Shown piece after piece: positions 51,898 to 60,550 of a stretch of DNA of 64,000 nt (positions within the stretch are counted from its first letter, which is position 1; the number at the start of each line of letters is the position of its first letter). This DNA is from Nostocales cyanobacterium LEGE 11386 (GTDB lineage Bacteria; Cyanobacteriota; Cyanobacteriia; Cyanobacteriales; Nostocaceae). Both the position numbers and the translations under genes were made by a program. The stretch is taken from positions 1 to 64,000 of the forward strand of contig JADEXK010000033.1 in NCBI GenBank assembly GCA_015207155.1. The letters run 5' to 3'. The notes beneath the pieces were generated by a model, which was not told where the DNA came from, ran no database searches, and saw nothing but the letters and a program-made list of their open reading frames with translations.

Positions 51898-53613
51898 ATG
51901 GTTGCACTCACTACTCAACAGCAAGGTCGCTTGACCATGCAAACAGTCGAGATTGGCACTCAAACCACAGCTATTCGCTCTCTTGACTGGGATCGCGATC
52001 GCTTTGATATTGAGTTCGAGTTGCACAACGGTACAACCTATAACTCGTTTCTGATTCAAGGTGAAAAGACAGCCCTGATTGACACCTCTCACCGCAAGTT
52101 CCAGCAGTTGTATTTGCATATATTGACAGGGTTAATCGACTTCTCAACCTTGGATTATTTGATTATTAGCCATACCGAACCAGATCACAGTGGCTTGGTT
52201 AAGGAAGTATTGCAGTTAGCTCCCCAAGTAACAGTAGTTGGGGCTAAAGTTGCCATCCAGTTTCTGCAAAATATGGTGCATCAGCCATTTTCATCCCTGA
52301 TTGTGAAAAATGGCGATCGCCTAAATTTAGGTAATGGGCATGAGTTGGAATTCGTTTCTGCTCCCAATTTGCACTGGCCGGATACTATTTTCACCTACGA
52401 TATCAAAACTCGTATCCTGTTTACCTGTGATGCATTCGGGATGCATTACTGTGATGATCACACATTTGATGAAGATCCAGAACTAATAGCAGCAGATTTT
52501 AAATATTACTACAACTGTCTCATGGCTCCAAATGCCCGTTCTGTTCTGTCTGCCATTAAGCGGATAGAAAAATTAGATGTGGAGATGATCGCCACAGGAC
52601 ACGGGCCTTTATTGCAATATTACCTGTCAGACTGGGTGAATCACTACCAGCAATGGAGCCAGGAACAGGCAAAAGTAGATACTTTAGTTGCCCTATTTTA
52701 CTCTGAAGATTACGGTTGGAGCGATCAATTGGCAAGAGCGATCGCCCACGGTATCCAGAGGAATGGCGTAGCGGTGGAACTGGTAGATTTAAGTTCTGCT
52801 GAACCCCATGAAGTCCGGGAATTAGTCAACCAAGCCGCAGGTTTAGTCATGGGAATGCCATCCCAATCCGATCAAAATGCCCATGCGGTTTTAGGTACTA
52901 TTCTCGCAGCTGCACACAACAAGCAAGCGATGGGATTGTTTGAAACTGGCGGCGGAGAAGATGAACCAATTTATCCTTTACGGAACAAGTTTCAAGAAAT
53001 TGGACTAACTGAAGCTTTCCCCCCGATCCTGATTAAAGAACCACCAACGCAGACCACTGAACAGATATGCGATGAAGCCGGGACAGATATCGGACAGTGG
53101 TTAACTCGCGATCGCACGATCAAGCAAATGAAGTCCCTAGATCATGATTTAGAACGGGCATTGGGACGATTGAGCAGTGGGCTTTATATTATGACCGCTC
53201 GCAAAGGAGACGTAAAGAGTGCCATGTTAGCCTCTTGGGTGACGCAAGCAAGCATCAACCCTTTAGGAGTTGCCATTGCAGTTGCCAAGGATCGAGCGAT
53301 TGAATCATTACTTCATGTAGGCGATCGCTTTGTTCTCAACGTCTTAGAAGAAGATAATTACCAAAGCTTGATGAAACACTTCCTCAAGCGTTTCTCCCCT
53401 GGTGCAGATCGGTTTGCAGACATCAAAACCTATACTGCTACCAATGGCTGTCCGATTTTGGTAGATACACTGGCATACATGGAATGCGAAGTCACCAGCC
53501 GCATGGAGTGCAGCGATCACTGGATTATTTACAGCACTGTACAAACTGGCAGAGTCGCCAGATTGGATGCTCTCACCGCCATCCACCACCGCAAAGTGGG
53601 AAATCATTATTAA
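51898..53613 (+). CDS. flv4: Flavodiiron protein Flv4
   Basis: A 571-residue three-domain (class C) flavodiiron protein: metallo-beta-lactamase-like diiron domain (1-250), flavodoxin domain with FYSEDYGWSDQLARAIAHG (about 264-405) and C-terminal flavin reductase domain. All seven expected iron ligands are present: H92, E94, D96, H97, H159, D178 and H235. Flv4 pairs with Flv2 in electron transfer from photosystem II acceptors, protecting it in low CO2 and high light in Synechocystis. Start decided by GGAGG ten bases upstream of ATG 51898. First gene of the flv4-psiE-like-flv2 operon. Confidence 0.95.
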   Translation: MVALTTQQQGRLTMQTVEIGTQTTAIRSLDWDRDRFDIEFELHNGTTYNSFLIQGEKTALIDTSHRKFQQLYLHILTGLIDFSTLDYLIISHTEPDHSGLVKEVLQLAPQVTVVGAKVAIQFLQNMVHQPFSSLIVKNGDRLNLGNGHELEFVSAPNLHWPDTIFTYDIKTRILFTCDAFGMHYCDDHTFDEDPELIAADFKYYYNCLMAPNARSVLSAIKRIEKLDVEMIATGHGPLLQYYLSDWVNHYQQWSQEQAKVDTLVALFYSEDYGWSDQLARAIAHGIQRNGVAVELVDLSSAEPHEVRELVNQAAGLVMGMPSQSDQNAHAVLGTILAAAHNKQAMGLFETGGGEDEPIYPLRNKFQEIGLTEAFPPILIKEPPTQTTEQICDEAGTDIGQWLTRDRTIKQMKSLDHDLERALGRLSSGLYIMTARKGDVKSAMLASWVTQASINPLGVAIAVAKDRAIESLLHVGDRFVLNVLEEDNYQSLMKHFLKRFSPGADRFADIKTYTATNGCPILVDTLAYMECEVTSRMECSDHWIIYSTVQTGRVARLDALTAIHHRKVGNHY

Positions 53614-53712
53614 GACAGGGGACAGAGTACAGGGGATAGGGAACAGGAAGGATATAACTCCCCAATTCCCTATCCCCCACTTTCCATTTACTTTCATCAG
53701 GGTATTTAAACA

Positions 53713-54240
53713 ATGCTATTACTCAAAGACGTGCCAGTTAAACCCGTGAAGCGGGAAAGTTGGTTAAATCTAGGCCGGATTGTGCAAGCACTGGAACTGA
53801 TTCAGGACTTGATTGTGATTTCGCTGTGCATCGGCCTATTTAGCTTTATGGTGCTGCAAATCCGCACTATGTTTCTCTCTCTGATTCCGCCGGTTCAGTT
53901 TCATACTGTCATGGCAGATATCCTGTCATTACTGATTTTAGTAGAGTTATTCCGCTTGCTGATTATTTACCTGCAAGAGCAACGAGTCTCGATTGGTGTT
54001 GCTGTAGAAGTTTCGATTGTTTCTGTATTGCGAGAAATGATTGTGCGTGGCGTGCTAGAAACGACATTTGTGCAAGTTTTAGCTGCCTGTGCTTTTTTAC
54101 TGGTTTTAGGTGTGTTGATGGTTCTGAGAGTTTGGCTACCTCCCACCTTTGAAGGTATCGATCCGGAACACCAAGTCTCAAAGCGATACAAAAAGCGTTT
54201 TGCCCAAGAAATGGCTGATGTCAATAGTCATGCTGATTAA
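53713..54240 (+). CDS. Sll0218-like PsiE family membrane protein
   Basis: A 175-residue membrane protein with about four spans: LIQDLIVISLCIGLFSFMVLQIRTMFL, TVMADILSLLILVELFRLLIIYL and a later VQVLAACAFLLVLGVLMVLRVW segment. It belongs to the phosphate-starvation-inducible PsiE-like group. Between Flv4 and Flv2 this is the equivalent of Synechocystis sll0218, reported to stabilise photosystem II assembly intermediates. The intergenic gap upstream holds a GGGGACAG-type repeat (53619-53655), and flv2 begins 46 bp downstream. Confidence 0.9.
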   Translation: MLLLKDVPVKPVKRESWLNLGRIVQALELIQDLIVISLCIGLFSFMVLQIRTMFLSLIPPVQFHTVMADILSLLILVELFRLLIIYLQEQRVSIGVAVEVSIVSVLREMIVRGVLETTFVQVLAACAFLLVLGVLMVLRVWLPPTFEGIDPEHQVSKRYKKRFAQEMADVNSHAD

Positions 54241-54286
54241 TAGATAGTGTTTCATCGCTAGTTCTTTATTCACCATCAACCAATTT

Positions 54287-56026
54287 ATGTCTCTTCCATC
54301 TTCTACCCCGACAAACACACGCCCTCGTGACGTTCAAGTTGCTGAAATTAGTACTAATACCTTAGTTTTGCGATCGCGGACTTGGGAACGCCTTAAATTT
54401 GAAGTTGAATACGCCCAGCAAAAAGGAACAACAGCCAATTCCTATCTCATTCAAAGCGATCGCACTGCTTTAATTGACCCTCCTGGGGAGTCTTTTACCC
54501 AAATTTTTTTACAAGAACTACAAAAACATCTGGATTTGACGCAGTTAAATTACATCATTCTTAATCACGTCAATCCCAATCGCATGGCAACCCTGAAAGT
54601 TCTCCTGGAACAAGCACCCCAAGCCAAAATAGTCTGTTCTAAACCTGGTGCGAATGCTTTGAGGGTGAATTTCCCTAATTGGGTGCCGAAAATTCAGCTT
54701 GTCCATTCTGGAGACACTCTTGACTTGGGAGGAGGGCATCAATTGCAATTCGTTACTGTACCAACTCCCCGTTGGGCAGATGGATTGTGTACTTATGACT
54801 CTGCCACTTGTATTCTCTATACTGATAAGTTCTTTGGGGTTCATGTCTGTAGCGATGTCCTCTTTGATGAGGACTGGAAGCAACTAGATGAGGATCGGCG
54901 CTACTATTTCGACTGTCTCCACGCCACCCAGGCAAAACAAGTTGAAGTCGCTTTAGATAAATTAGCACCCTTGAGAACTAAATTCTACGCCCCTGGTCAT
55001 GGCCCGATGATCCGCTATAGCCTCAGTCGCTTTACTTACGATTACCGTCAATGGTGTCAGGAACAGAAAACTCAACAATTGCGAGTTACCTTGCTTTATG
55101 CTTCTGCTTACGGTAATACAGCAACATTAGCGCAGGCGATCGCCCAAGGTTTAATTCAAAGTGGAGTTGCCGTTGAATCAATTAACTGTGAACTGGCAGA
55201 TTCTACCGAGATTACCCATGCCATTGAAACTAGCGATGGTTTTATTATTGGTTCTCCGACTTTAGGCGGTCATGCACCTACCCAAATTCAAACTGCTTTG
55301 GGAATTATCCTATCAACGGCGGCGAAAACTAAGTTAGCTGGAGTTTTTGGTTCCTATGGCTGGAGTGGTGAAGCCGTCGATCTCATTGAAGGTAAATTGC
55401 TAGATGCCAATTTCCGTTTGGGTTTTAACCCTATTCGCGTTCGCTTCAGTCCTACTGAAATTACCTTGCAACAGTGCCAAGATGCCGGAGTAGAATTCGC
55501 CCAAGTCTTGAAAAAGAAGAAGAAACTGCGTGTTCCTCGCCAAGCTTTGACAGCAGCGCAAGTTAACCGGACAGAACAAGCTGTTGGGCGCATCATCGGT
55601 TCTTTGTGCGTTCTGACTACACGGCGGAATGATCATCACAATGGTATTTTGACATCTTGGGTATCCCAGGCTACCTTCAATCCCCCTGGTTTGATGATGG
55701 CCATTGCCCAAGAACAAAATGCTGATCTTCTCATGCATCCGGGCGATCAATTCGTCCTGAACATCCTCAAAGAAGGACGCAACCTGCGGCGACATTTCTC
55801 CTATCAGAGCACGACAGTAAACTCTTTTGCTCAATTAGCGAGTAAAACCACTCACAACGGTTGCTTGATTCTCAGCGATGCTCTCGCCTATTTAGAATGT
55901 ACTGTCCAAAATCGCATGGAATGTGGCGATCGCTGGTTAATTTATGCGACTGTGGACAAAGGAGAAGTCCTAGAAACTATCGGTGTCAGCGCAATCCAGC
56001 ACCGCAAATCGGGTAGCCACTATTAA
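54287..56026 (+). CDS. flv2: Flavodiiron protein Flv2
   Basis: A 579-residue three-domain class C flavodiiron partner of Flv4. The domain order matches Flv4, with flavodoxin segment YASAYGNTATLAQAIAQGL and C-terminal flavin reductase. The diiron ligands are largely lost: HVNPNR (H94, N96, N98, R99) replaces HxExDH, R162 replaces the third-position His, K181 replaces the bridging Asp; only H94 and H238 remain. This is typical of Flv1/Flv2, which act as the electron-handling half of the heterodimer. It ends 82 bp before an antisense gene. Confidence 0.95.
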   Translation: MSLPSSTPTNTRPRDVQVAEISTNTLVLRSRTWERLKFEVEYAQQKGTTANSYLIQSDRTALIDPPGESFTQIFLQELQKHLDLTQLNYIILNHVNPNRMATLKVLLEQAPQAKIVCSKPGANALRVNFPNWVPKIQLVHSGDTLDLGGGHQLQFVTVPTPRWADGLCTYDSATCILYTDKFFGVHVCSDVLFDEDWKQLDEDRRYYFDCLHATQAKQVEVALDKLAPLRTKFYAPGHGPMIRYSLSRFTYDYRQWCQEQKTQQLRVTLLYASAYGNTATLAQAIAQGLIQSGVAVESINCELADSTEITHAIETSDGFIIGSPTLGGHAPTQIQTALGIILSTAAKTKLAGVFGSYGWSGEAVDLIEGKLLDANFRLGFNPIRVRFSPTEITLQQCQDAGVEFAQVLKKKKKLRVPRQALTAAQVNRTEQAVGRIIGSLCVLTTRRNDHHNGILTSWVSQATFNPPGLMMAIAQEQNADLLMHPGDQFVLNILKEGRNLRRHFSYQSTTVNSFAQLASKTTHNGCLILSDALAYLECTVQNRMECGDRWLIYATVDKGEVLETIGVSAIQHRKSGSHY

Positions 56027-56108
56027 TCTCTGCACTCTTTAATAATTCTATTCCCATTCTCACCCCCGCCAATTCAGCTGCTAATGCAATCGCTGCTTTT
56101 GTGTTTTG

Positions 56109-56909
56109 TTAGCCGTTGAAAATAATATCGTAAAGTGACAGCAAAATCTCCACCACAATCAGAATCACCACATACCACTCTACTCGCTGGCTACTGCTAT
56201 GCTGCATGAACTCCAGCACCGTTTGTGCGGTTTGGGAAATTAGCTCTAGTTTGCGTTCTAGGGCATTGTGACGCTCACGGATTTCGTATTCATCCTCCAA
56301 ACGCAGATATAAGCTTTCTAGCTGCGGGGATTCCCAGAGCAACTCCGGCTTATCAATGATCTCTACTCGACCCACTATCTTATGTTGAACTAACAAAGTA
56401 GTACCCAGTTGACGCAGTAATTCCCGACTTTGACGTCTACTCCTGTTTTCGCGCTGGAGACTAGCCGCAAACGGTTCAATTTGATCAAAGACAGTAGCTA
56501 GGCTAGTTTCATAATGAGACAGTACAGCACTCTTAGCGAGTATATCAGCCACTATCTGTAAGCGTTCAGTACTAAATTCATGCAGCAAAATTTTTCCTTC
56601 CTTGACTCGCTCACTCTGTACCACGTTGAGCTGCACTTCCACTTCTTCCGTCTCTGGGTTGGTGAAAGATTCCCTAACTTGAGAAGCTAGTTCGGTCAAG
56701 AAGGCTACCTTTTCCACAGGCTCAAGGTTAAACAGGACAACTGCACCATAGCTCAACAGCACCGCACAGCCGTGTTTACCGACTGTAACCATTAGTGGCA
56801 TAGTCGCCAAGCAGTCGTAATTCTCCAATGCCTGTAAGTTAATTTCTTTACCAAGGAATAAGGCTTGCGCTCTAAAGCTATCTCTATCATTAATAAGAAG
56901 TTTTTGCAT
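56109..56909 (-). CDS. RMD1/SIF2-like (DUF155) protein
   Basis: A 266-residue protein that ends in a C-terminal membrane anchor (VEWYVVILIVVEILLSLYDIIF). The body shows KHGCAVLLSYGAVVLFNLEP (RMD1 core), ESFTNPETEEVEVQLN and a helical ENRSRRQSRELLRQLGTTLLVQHKIVGRVEIIDKPELLWESPQLESLYLRLEDEYEIRERHNALERKLELI, the DUF155 pattern. Relatives in eukaryotes localise to mitochondria; bacterial function unknown. Its coding strand is opposite to flv2. Confidence 0.87.
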   Translation of the reverse strand: MQKLLINDRDSFRAQALFLGKEINLQALENYDCLATMPLMVTVGKHGCAVLLSYGAVVLFNLEPVEKVAFLTELASQVRESFTNPETEEVEVQLNVVQSERVKEGKILLHEFSTERLQIVADILAKSAVLSHYETSLATVFDQIEPFAASLQRENRSRRQSRELLRQLGTTLLVQHKIVGRVEIIDKPELLWESPQLESLYLRLEDEYEIRERHNALERKLELISQTAQTVLEFMQHSSSQRVEWYVVILIVVEILLSLYDIIFNG

Positions 56910-57053
56910 TGCTGCCCTATGCTATGTTTTGCCTGTTGGTCTTTGGGGGTAGCGATCGCAACTAACGCCGTTCGTGCTAGAAAATAAATTAATCACAAAT
57001 AATCTCTCTGCGCCTTTGCGTGAGCCTCATTCAGAACTTTCAATCAGCAACGC

Positions 57054-58625
57054 CTAAATCATAAATGGTTCAGGCTGATGATTGTACCACTGTTCGCCAA
57101 TGCGTTCAGCTACTAAAGGTTTAACAATAAACTTGAGTGGGCGACCACCTTGAACATCAATCCGCACGCAGGAATAAGGTAGATGCTTGTGGGCATCATG
57201 GCCATTGCGACCTACAAACAGCAGGGAATCTGCAACTTTTCGCGTGGGACTACCAGGAATATCAGTGAAAGTTTCCATCAATTCATTTCCCTCTGGACGT
57301 TGACGGCGGGGAAAATGACCACTACCACCAGAAACAATACAGTTGATGTGAGAGTCAGCATATCCTGTATCAACTGTGCATAGATGTTCTAGACAATGGG
57401 CGTGTCCGTTGAATATCAAATCGACTATGGGATGATCTTTAACCAGGGAACCAAGAGTTTTTGCCACTTGTTCCAAAACCCAGCGTAGGCGGTGGCGAAC
57501 TGCCAAGGTTTGTGCTTGATCCCATTTTGTCGCCTCGGTAACGTAGGGCGGATGATGAAAGTAAATGATCCGTCCACGCACCTCGGAAGTATTCCAAGAC
57601 TCAACTAGCCTGTTTCTCAACCAGTCAAGTTGTTCAAAATCGATCATGGCTGTAGCATTAGCTGCTAATTGCTTTTCGATATCAATTTTTATTTCGTTGA
57701 TTTGGTCTAACTTGGCATTGAGATCATCAAGTCGTTCAGCTTCGGCGGGTTTATTTGGGTTGAGTTGGTCACACGCTGCCAAAATCTGCATTTCTTCTTG
57801 GTCTATCTCTTGACGGCGCTTTTGTAATGCGTGGCGGCTAATTTCCCCTTCTTGAGTTTCCGGTAAAGGTGAAGGTGTATTAAATGTATTGGAATCTAGG
57901 GCAAAAAAGTCGATACCGCCATAACGAAAAGTATAATAGCGGTTGGGTACACGGGTAAATTCTCCGGGTTGATAACGCAAACAACGCCCCGCGTCAACTT
58001 TAGCAGTATAGTGCTGATCTAAATGACGTTGTAACTCTTCTGGGGAAGATATTGCAGCTAAATAGTCAAGAAACGCTCGTGCATACGCATCACCTTGATT
58101 TGATCCATGCCAGCCAATCTCAATATCTTTGTAGCGCAGCATCCGCCGTAACCGCAGTGTACTTCCTGTAAACAAACGATACATCAACGGCACATCATAG
58201 TAATCGTGATTGCCTGGAACTGGCAAAAACGGCAGATTAAACACCATGCGGTTATAGGCAATGCGTTCGGCGTAATTGCCACCCTCAAGAAACTCGCGAT
58301 AAGGTTCGATAAAATTTGTCCGATAATACTCACGGGAACCCACTACATAAATAACATCACCGGTGTGCAACACAAAACGGCACTCGTCTTTGTGGGGAAG
58401 CATCAGTTCTGCAACTTTTCGTTGGGGATGATGTCCATAATGAGATTTGGTGCCAGTATCACCGATGACCATAAAGGAAAATTCCGGACTGTTTTCCTTG
58501 CCATCATCAATTACCATGCTGGTTTGGTCGATTCCCCGCGCCACAATCTGGGGATGAAGCCACCGTACTCGTTCCTTCATCTTTTGGATTTTCACCCGAA
58601 TTGATGGTTCAGAAATTAAATTCAT
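57054..58625 (-). CDS. Metallophosphoesterase family protein
   Basis: A 523-residue calcineurin-like phosphoesterase. All five blocks are seen: GDTGTKSHYG, HTGDVIY, PGNHDYYD, YFHHPPYV and NGHAHCLEHL. A helical insert (about 262-330, HALQKRRQEIDQEEMQILAACDQLNP) interrupts the catalytic domain. No signal peptide, so it is probably cytosolic. Possible substrates are phosphoproteins, nucleotides or phospholipids; none can be chosen. Divergent from the UbiH-like gene. Confidence 0.92.
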   Translation of the reverse strand: MNLISEPSIRVKIQKMKERVRWLHPQIVARGIDQTSMVIDDGKENSPEFSFMVIGDTGTKSHYGHHPQRKVAELMLPHKDECRFVLHTGDVIYVVGSREYYRTNFIEPYREFLEGGNYAERIAYNRMVFNLPFLPVPGNHDYYDVPLMYRLFTGSTLRLRRMLRYKDIEIGWHGSNQGDAYARAFLDYLAAISSPEELQRHLDQHYTAKVDAGRCLRYQPGEFTRVPNRYYTFRYGGIDFFALDSNTFNTPSPLPETQEGEISRHALQKRRQEIDQEEMQILAACDQLNPNKPAEAERLDDLNAKLDQINEIKIDIEKQLAANATAMIDFEQLDWLRNRLVESWNTSEVRGRIIYFHHPPYVTEATKWDQAQTLAVRHRLRWVLEQVAKTLGSLVKDHPIVDLIFNGHAHCLEHLCTVDTGYADSHINCIVSGGSGHFPRRQRPEGNELMETFTDIPGSPTRKVADSLLFVGRNGHDAHKHLPYSCVRIDVQGGRPLKFIVKPLVAERIGEQWYNHQPEPFMI

Positions 58626-58737
58626 TAGTAAATTGCTCCCAAATAAATATTCACCTAGTCCCTAATCCCCGATCGCTTGCGCTGATTTGTTAGTTCGCGT
58701 AAAAATAATAGTTAGGATGCCTTAATTTATCTTAACA

Positions 58738-59997
58738 ATGGCGCTCACACAGCTTCATCAAAATCTTCACCCTCAACAAACACCGCCAGACCACAGGGGA
58801 TATGAATATGATTTGGTAATTGTCGGCGGTGGAATTATTGGATTAACCTTAGCCTCTGCTTTGAAAAATTCTGGCTTAAGCATCTTGCTGATTGAGGCAA
58901 AAGTGGCATCAGCAGCAGTAGCAAAAGGGCAAGCCTACGCAGTTCATATGCTTTCGGCACTCATTTACCAGGGAATTGGAGTTTGGGAGCAAATATCGCC
59001 GCAAGTCGCCAAATATTGCCAAGTTCGCCTGTCTGATGCCGATCATCCTGATGTCGTGGAATTTGTCACAGATGATATAGGTACACCAGAGTTGGGTTAT
59101 GTGGCAGAACACCAAGCTTTGTTACAGCCCTTACAGGAATTTGTGCAAAATTGTCCGAATGTAACGTATCTTTGTCCGGCTGAAGTAATTAATACACAAT
59201 ACCAGCAAGACATAGTATCTATAGATATCAAAATTGCTGATCAGATCCAGACAGTCCGCAGCAAATTACTCGTCGCCGCCGATGGTTCGCGATCGCGTAT
59301 TCGTGAAGCCGCAGGAATTAAAACTTTAGGTTGGAAATATTGGCAATCATGCATTGTAGCATTTGTCAAACCAGAAAAACCCCATAATAACACCGCCTAT
59401 GAAAGATTTTGGACTAGCGGGCCATTTGCTATTTTACCTTTACCGGGTAACCGTTGCCGGATTGTTTGGACAGCCCCCCACGCAGAAGCCTTGGCTTTGT
59501 GTGCCTTGGATGATGAGCAATTTTTAGCAGAACTCAGCCGTCGCTACGGTGAGCAAATGGGTAAATTGGAATTGTTAGGCGATCGCTTTATTTTTCCAGT
59601 GCAACTTATGCAAAGCGATCGCTATGTCCTACCTAGATTAGCGTTAATTGGTGATGCTGCCCACAATTGCCATCCCGTCGGTGGACAAGGTTTAAATTTG
59701 GGCATTCGGGATGCAGCTGCTTTAGCCCAAGTGCTACAAACAGCACATGCAGCAGGTGAAGACATTGGTAATATTAAAATTCTTAAACGTTATGAACGTT
59801 GGCGCAAGCGGGAGAACTTAACTATTTTAGGATTCACCGATTTGTTAGATCGGATGTTTTCTAATAACTTTTTACCATTGGTAGTAATTCGTCGCCTGGG
59901 CTTATGGATAATGCGACGAGTACCGATGCTAAAAGTATTTGCACTCAAATTGATGATTGGTTTGAAAGGGCGTACCCCAGAACTAGCTAGACGGTAA
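58738..59997 (+). CDS. FAD-dependent hydroxylase, UbiH/COQ6-like
   Basis: A 419-residue flavin monooxygenase. FAD motif VIVGGGIIGLTLASAL near residue 30, the DG motif LLVAADGSRSRIREAAG and the GD motif LIGDAAHNCHPVGGQGLNLGIRDA are complete. In cyanobacteria this class is associated with quinone hydroxylation; relation to plastoquinone or phylloquinone synthesis is inferred only. Repeats and element copy 2 lie downstream. Confidence 0.9.
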   Translation: MALTQLHQNLHPQQTPPDHRGYEYDLVIVGGGIIGLTLASALKNSGLSILLIEAKVASAAVAKGQAYAVHMLSALIYQGIGVWEQISPQVAKYCQVRLSDADHPDVVEFVTDDIGTPELGYVAEHQALLQPLQEFVQNCPNVTYLCPAEVINTQYQQDIVSIDIKIADQIQTVRSKLLVAADGSRSRIREAAGIKTLGWKYWQSCIVAFVKPEKPHNNTAYERFWTSGPFAILPLPGNRCRIVWTAPHAEALALCALDDEQFLAELSRRYGEQMGKLELLGDRFIFPVQLMQSDRYVLPRLALIGDAAHNCHPVGGQGLNLGIRDAAALAQVLQTAHAAGEDIGNIKILKRYERWRKRENLTILGFTDLLDRMFSNNFLPLVVIRRLGLWIMRRVPMLKVFALKLMIGLKGRTPELARR

Positions 59998-60550
59998 GGG
60001 AGTGAAACCAATACCCCATGCCTTTTACCTTACTCAGTGCTGAGTGCTGAGTAAGAAAAAGAGTACTCTGCACTCTCGCACTCGGTAAATGCCCTGCCCC
60101 TCGTGGGCGGAATCTGATAATCGGGAGAAGGTTGATACCACGAGAATTGTGGGCGATCTTTTAACTCAGGAAGGATGCACTTTTAACTCAGCACTCCTCT
60201 TCTCTCTGCGTTCTCTGCGCCTCTGTGGTTCGTTGAAAAATGACATTTTTGCCAGTAAATTGGTAAAATATTTAACAATTTTACTTTTTCTCACAACTTG
60301 TCAACACCAGGATAGAAAAACTGCTCTTACCTACTTGAGTGTGTTCAAATTTCATGGAGATAATCTAAAAATTTTCACACTCTATACTAAAGATGGATGT
60401 CACCAGATTAAAGGCGTGATTTAAAAGTCAGTACTGGCAAAATTCCTGATTCTCCCAAAAATTTAAAATCTAACCTGAAAAAGTGATTACACTCATGGAC
60501 AGGAATGCTAGAGTTTCAAGAAATTCATCGGCACCTCTCAGCGAGTATTC
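59998..60550. other. Intergenic region with repeat element copy 2
   Basis: A 553-bp gap. 60030-60056 are GTGCTGAGT units, 60062-60165 the structured element, 60180-60240 a CTCTGCGTTCTCTGCGCCTCTGTG repeat, then AT-rich DNA leading to the slt-type gene. An open frame (60089-60424) across it is not supported. Confidence 0.7.
60062..60165 (-). repeat. Structured repeat element, copy 2
   Basis: On the minus strand it reads GATCGCCCACAATTCTCGTG, GGTATCAACCTTCTCCCG, AGATTCCGCCCACGAGGGGC and TTTACCGAGTGCGAGAG, matching copy 1 at 11519-11660 in block order. It lies downstream of the UbiH-like gene but in the opposite orientation to it, unlike copies 1 and 3. Confidence 0.75.

Noticed and set aside
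51898..53613. Anaerobic nitric-oxide reductase (flavorubredoxin) annotation
   Set aside because: The extra flavin reductase domain and the flv4-PsiE-like-flv2 order indicate cyanobacterial class C flavodiiron proteins.
60089..60424. A 111-codon ORF downstream of the UbiH-like gene
   Set aside because: It starts inside the structured repeat (copy 2) and crosses other repeats; the protein has repeat-derived composition.
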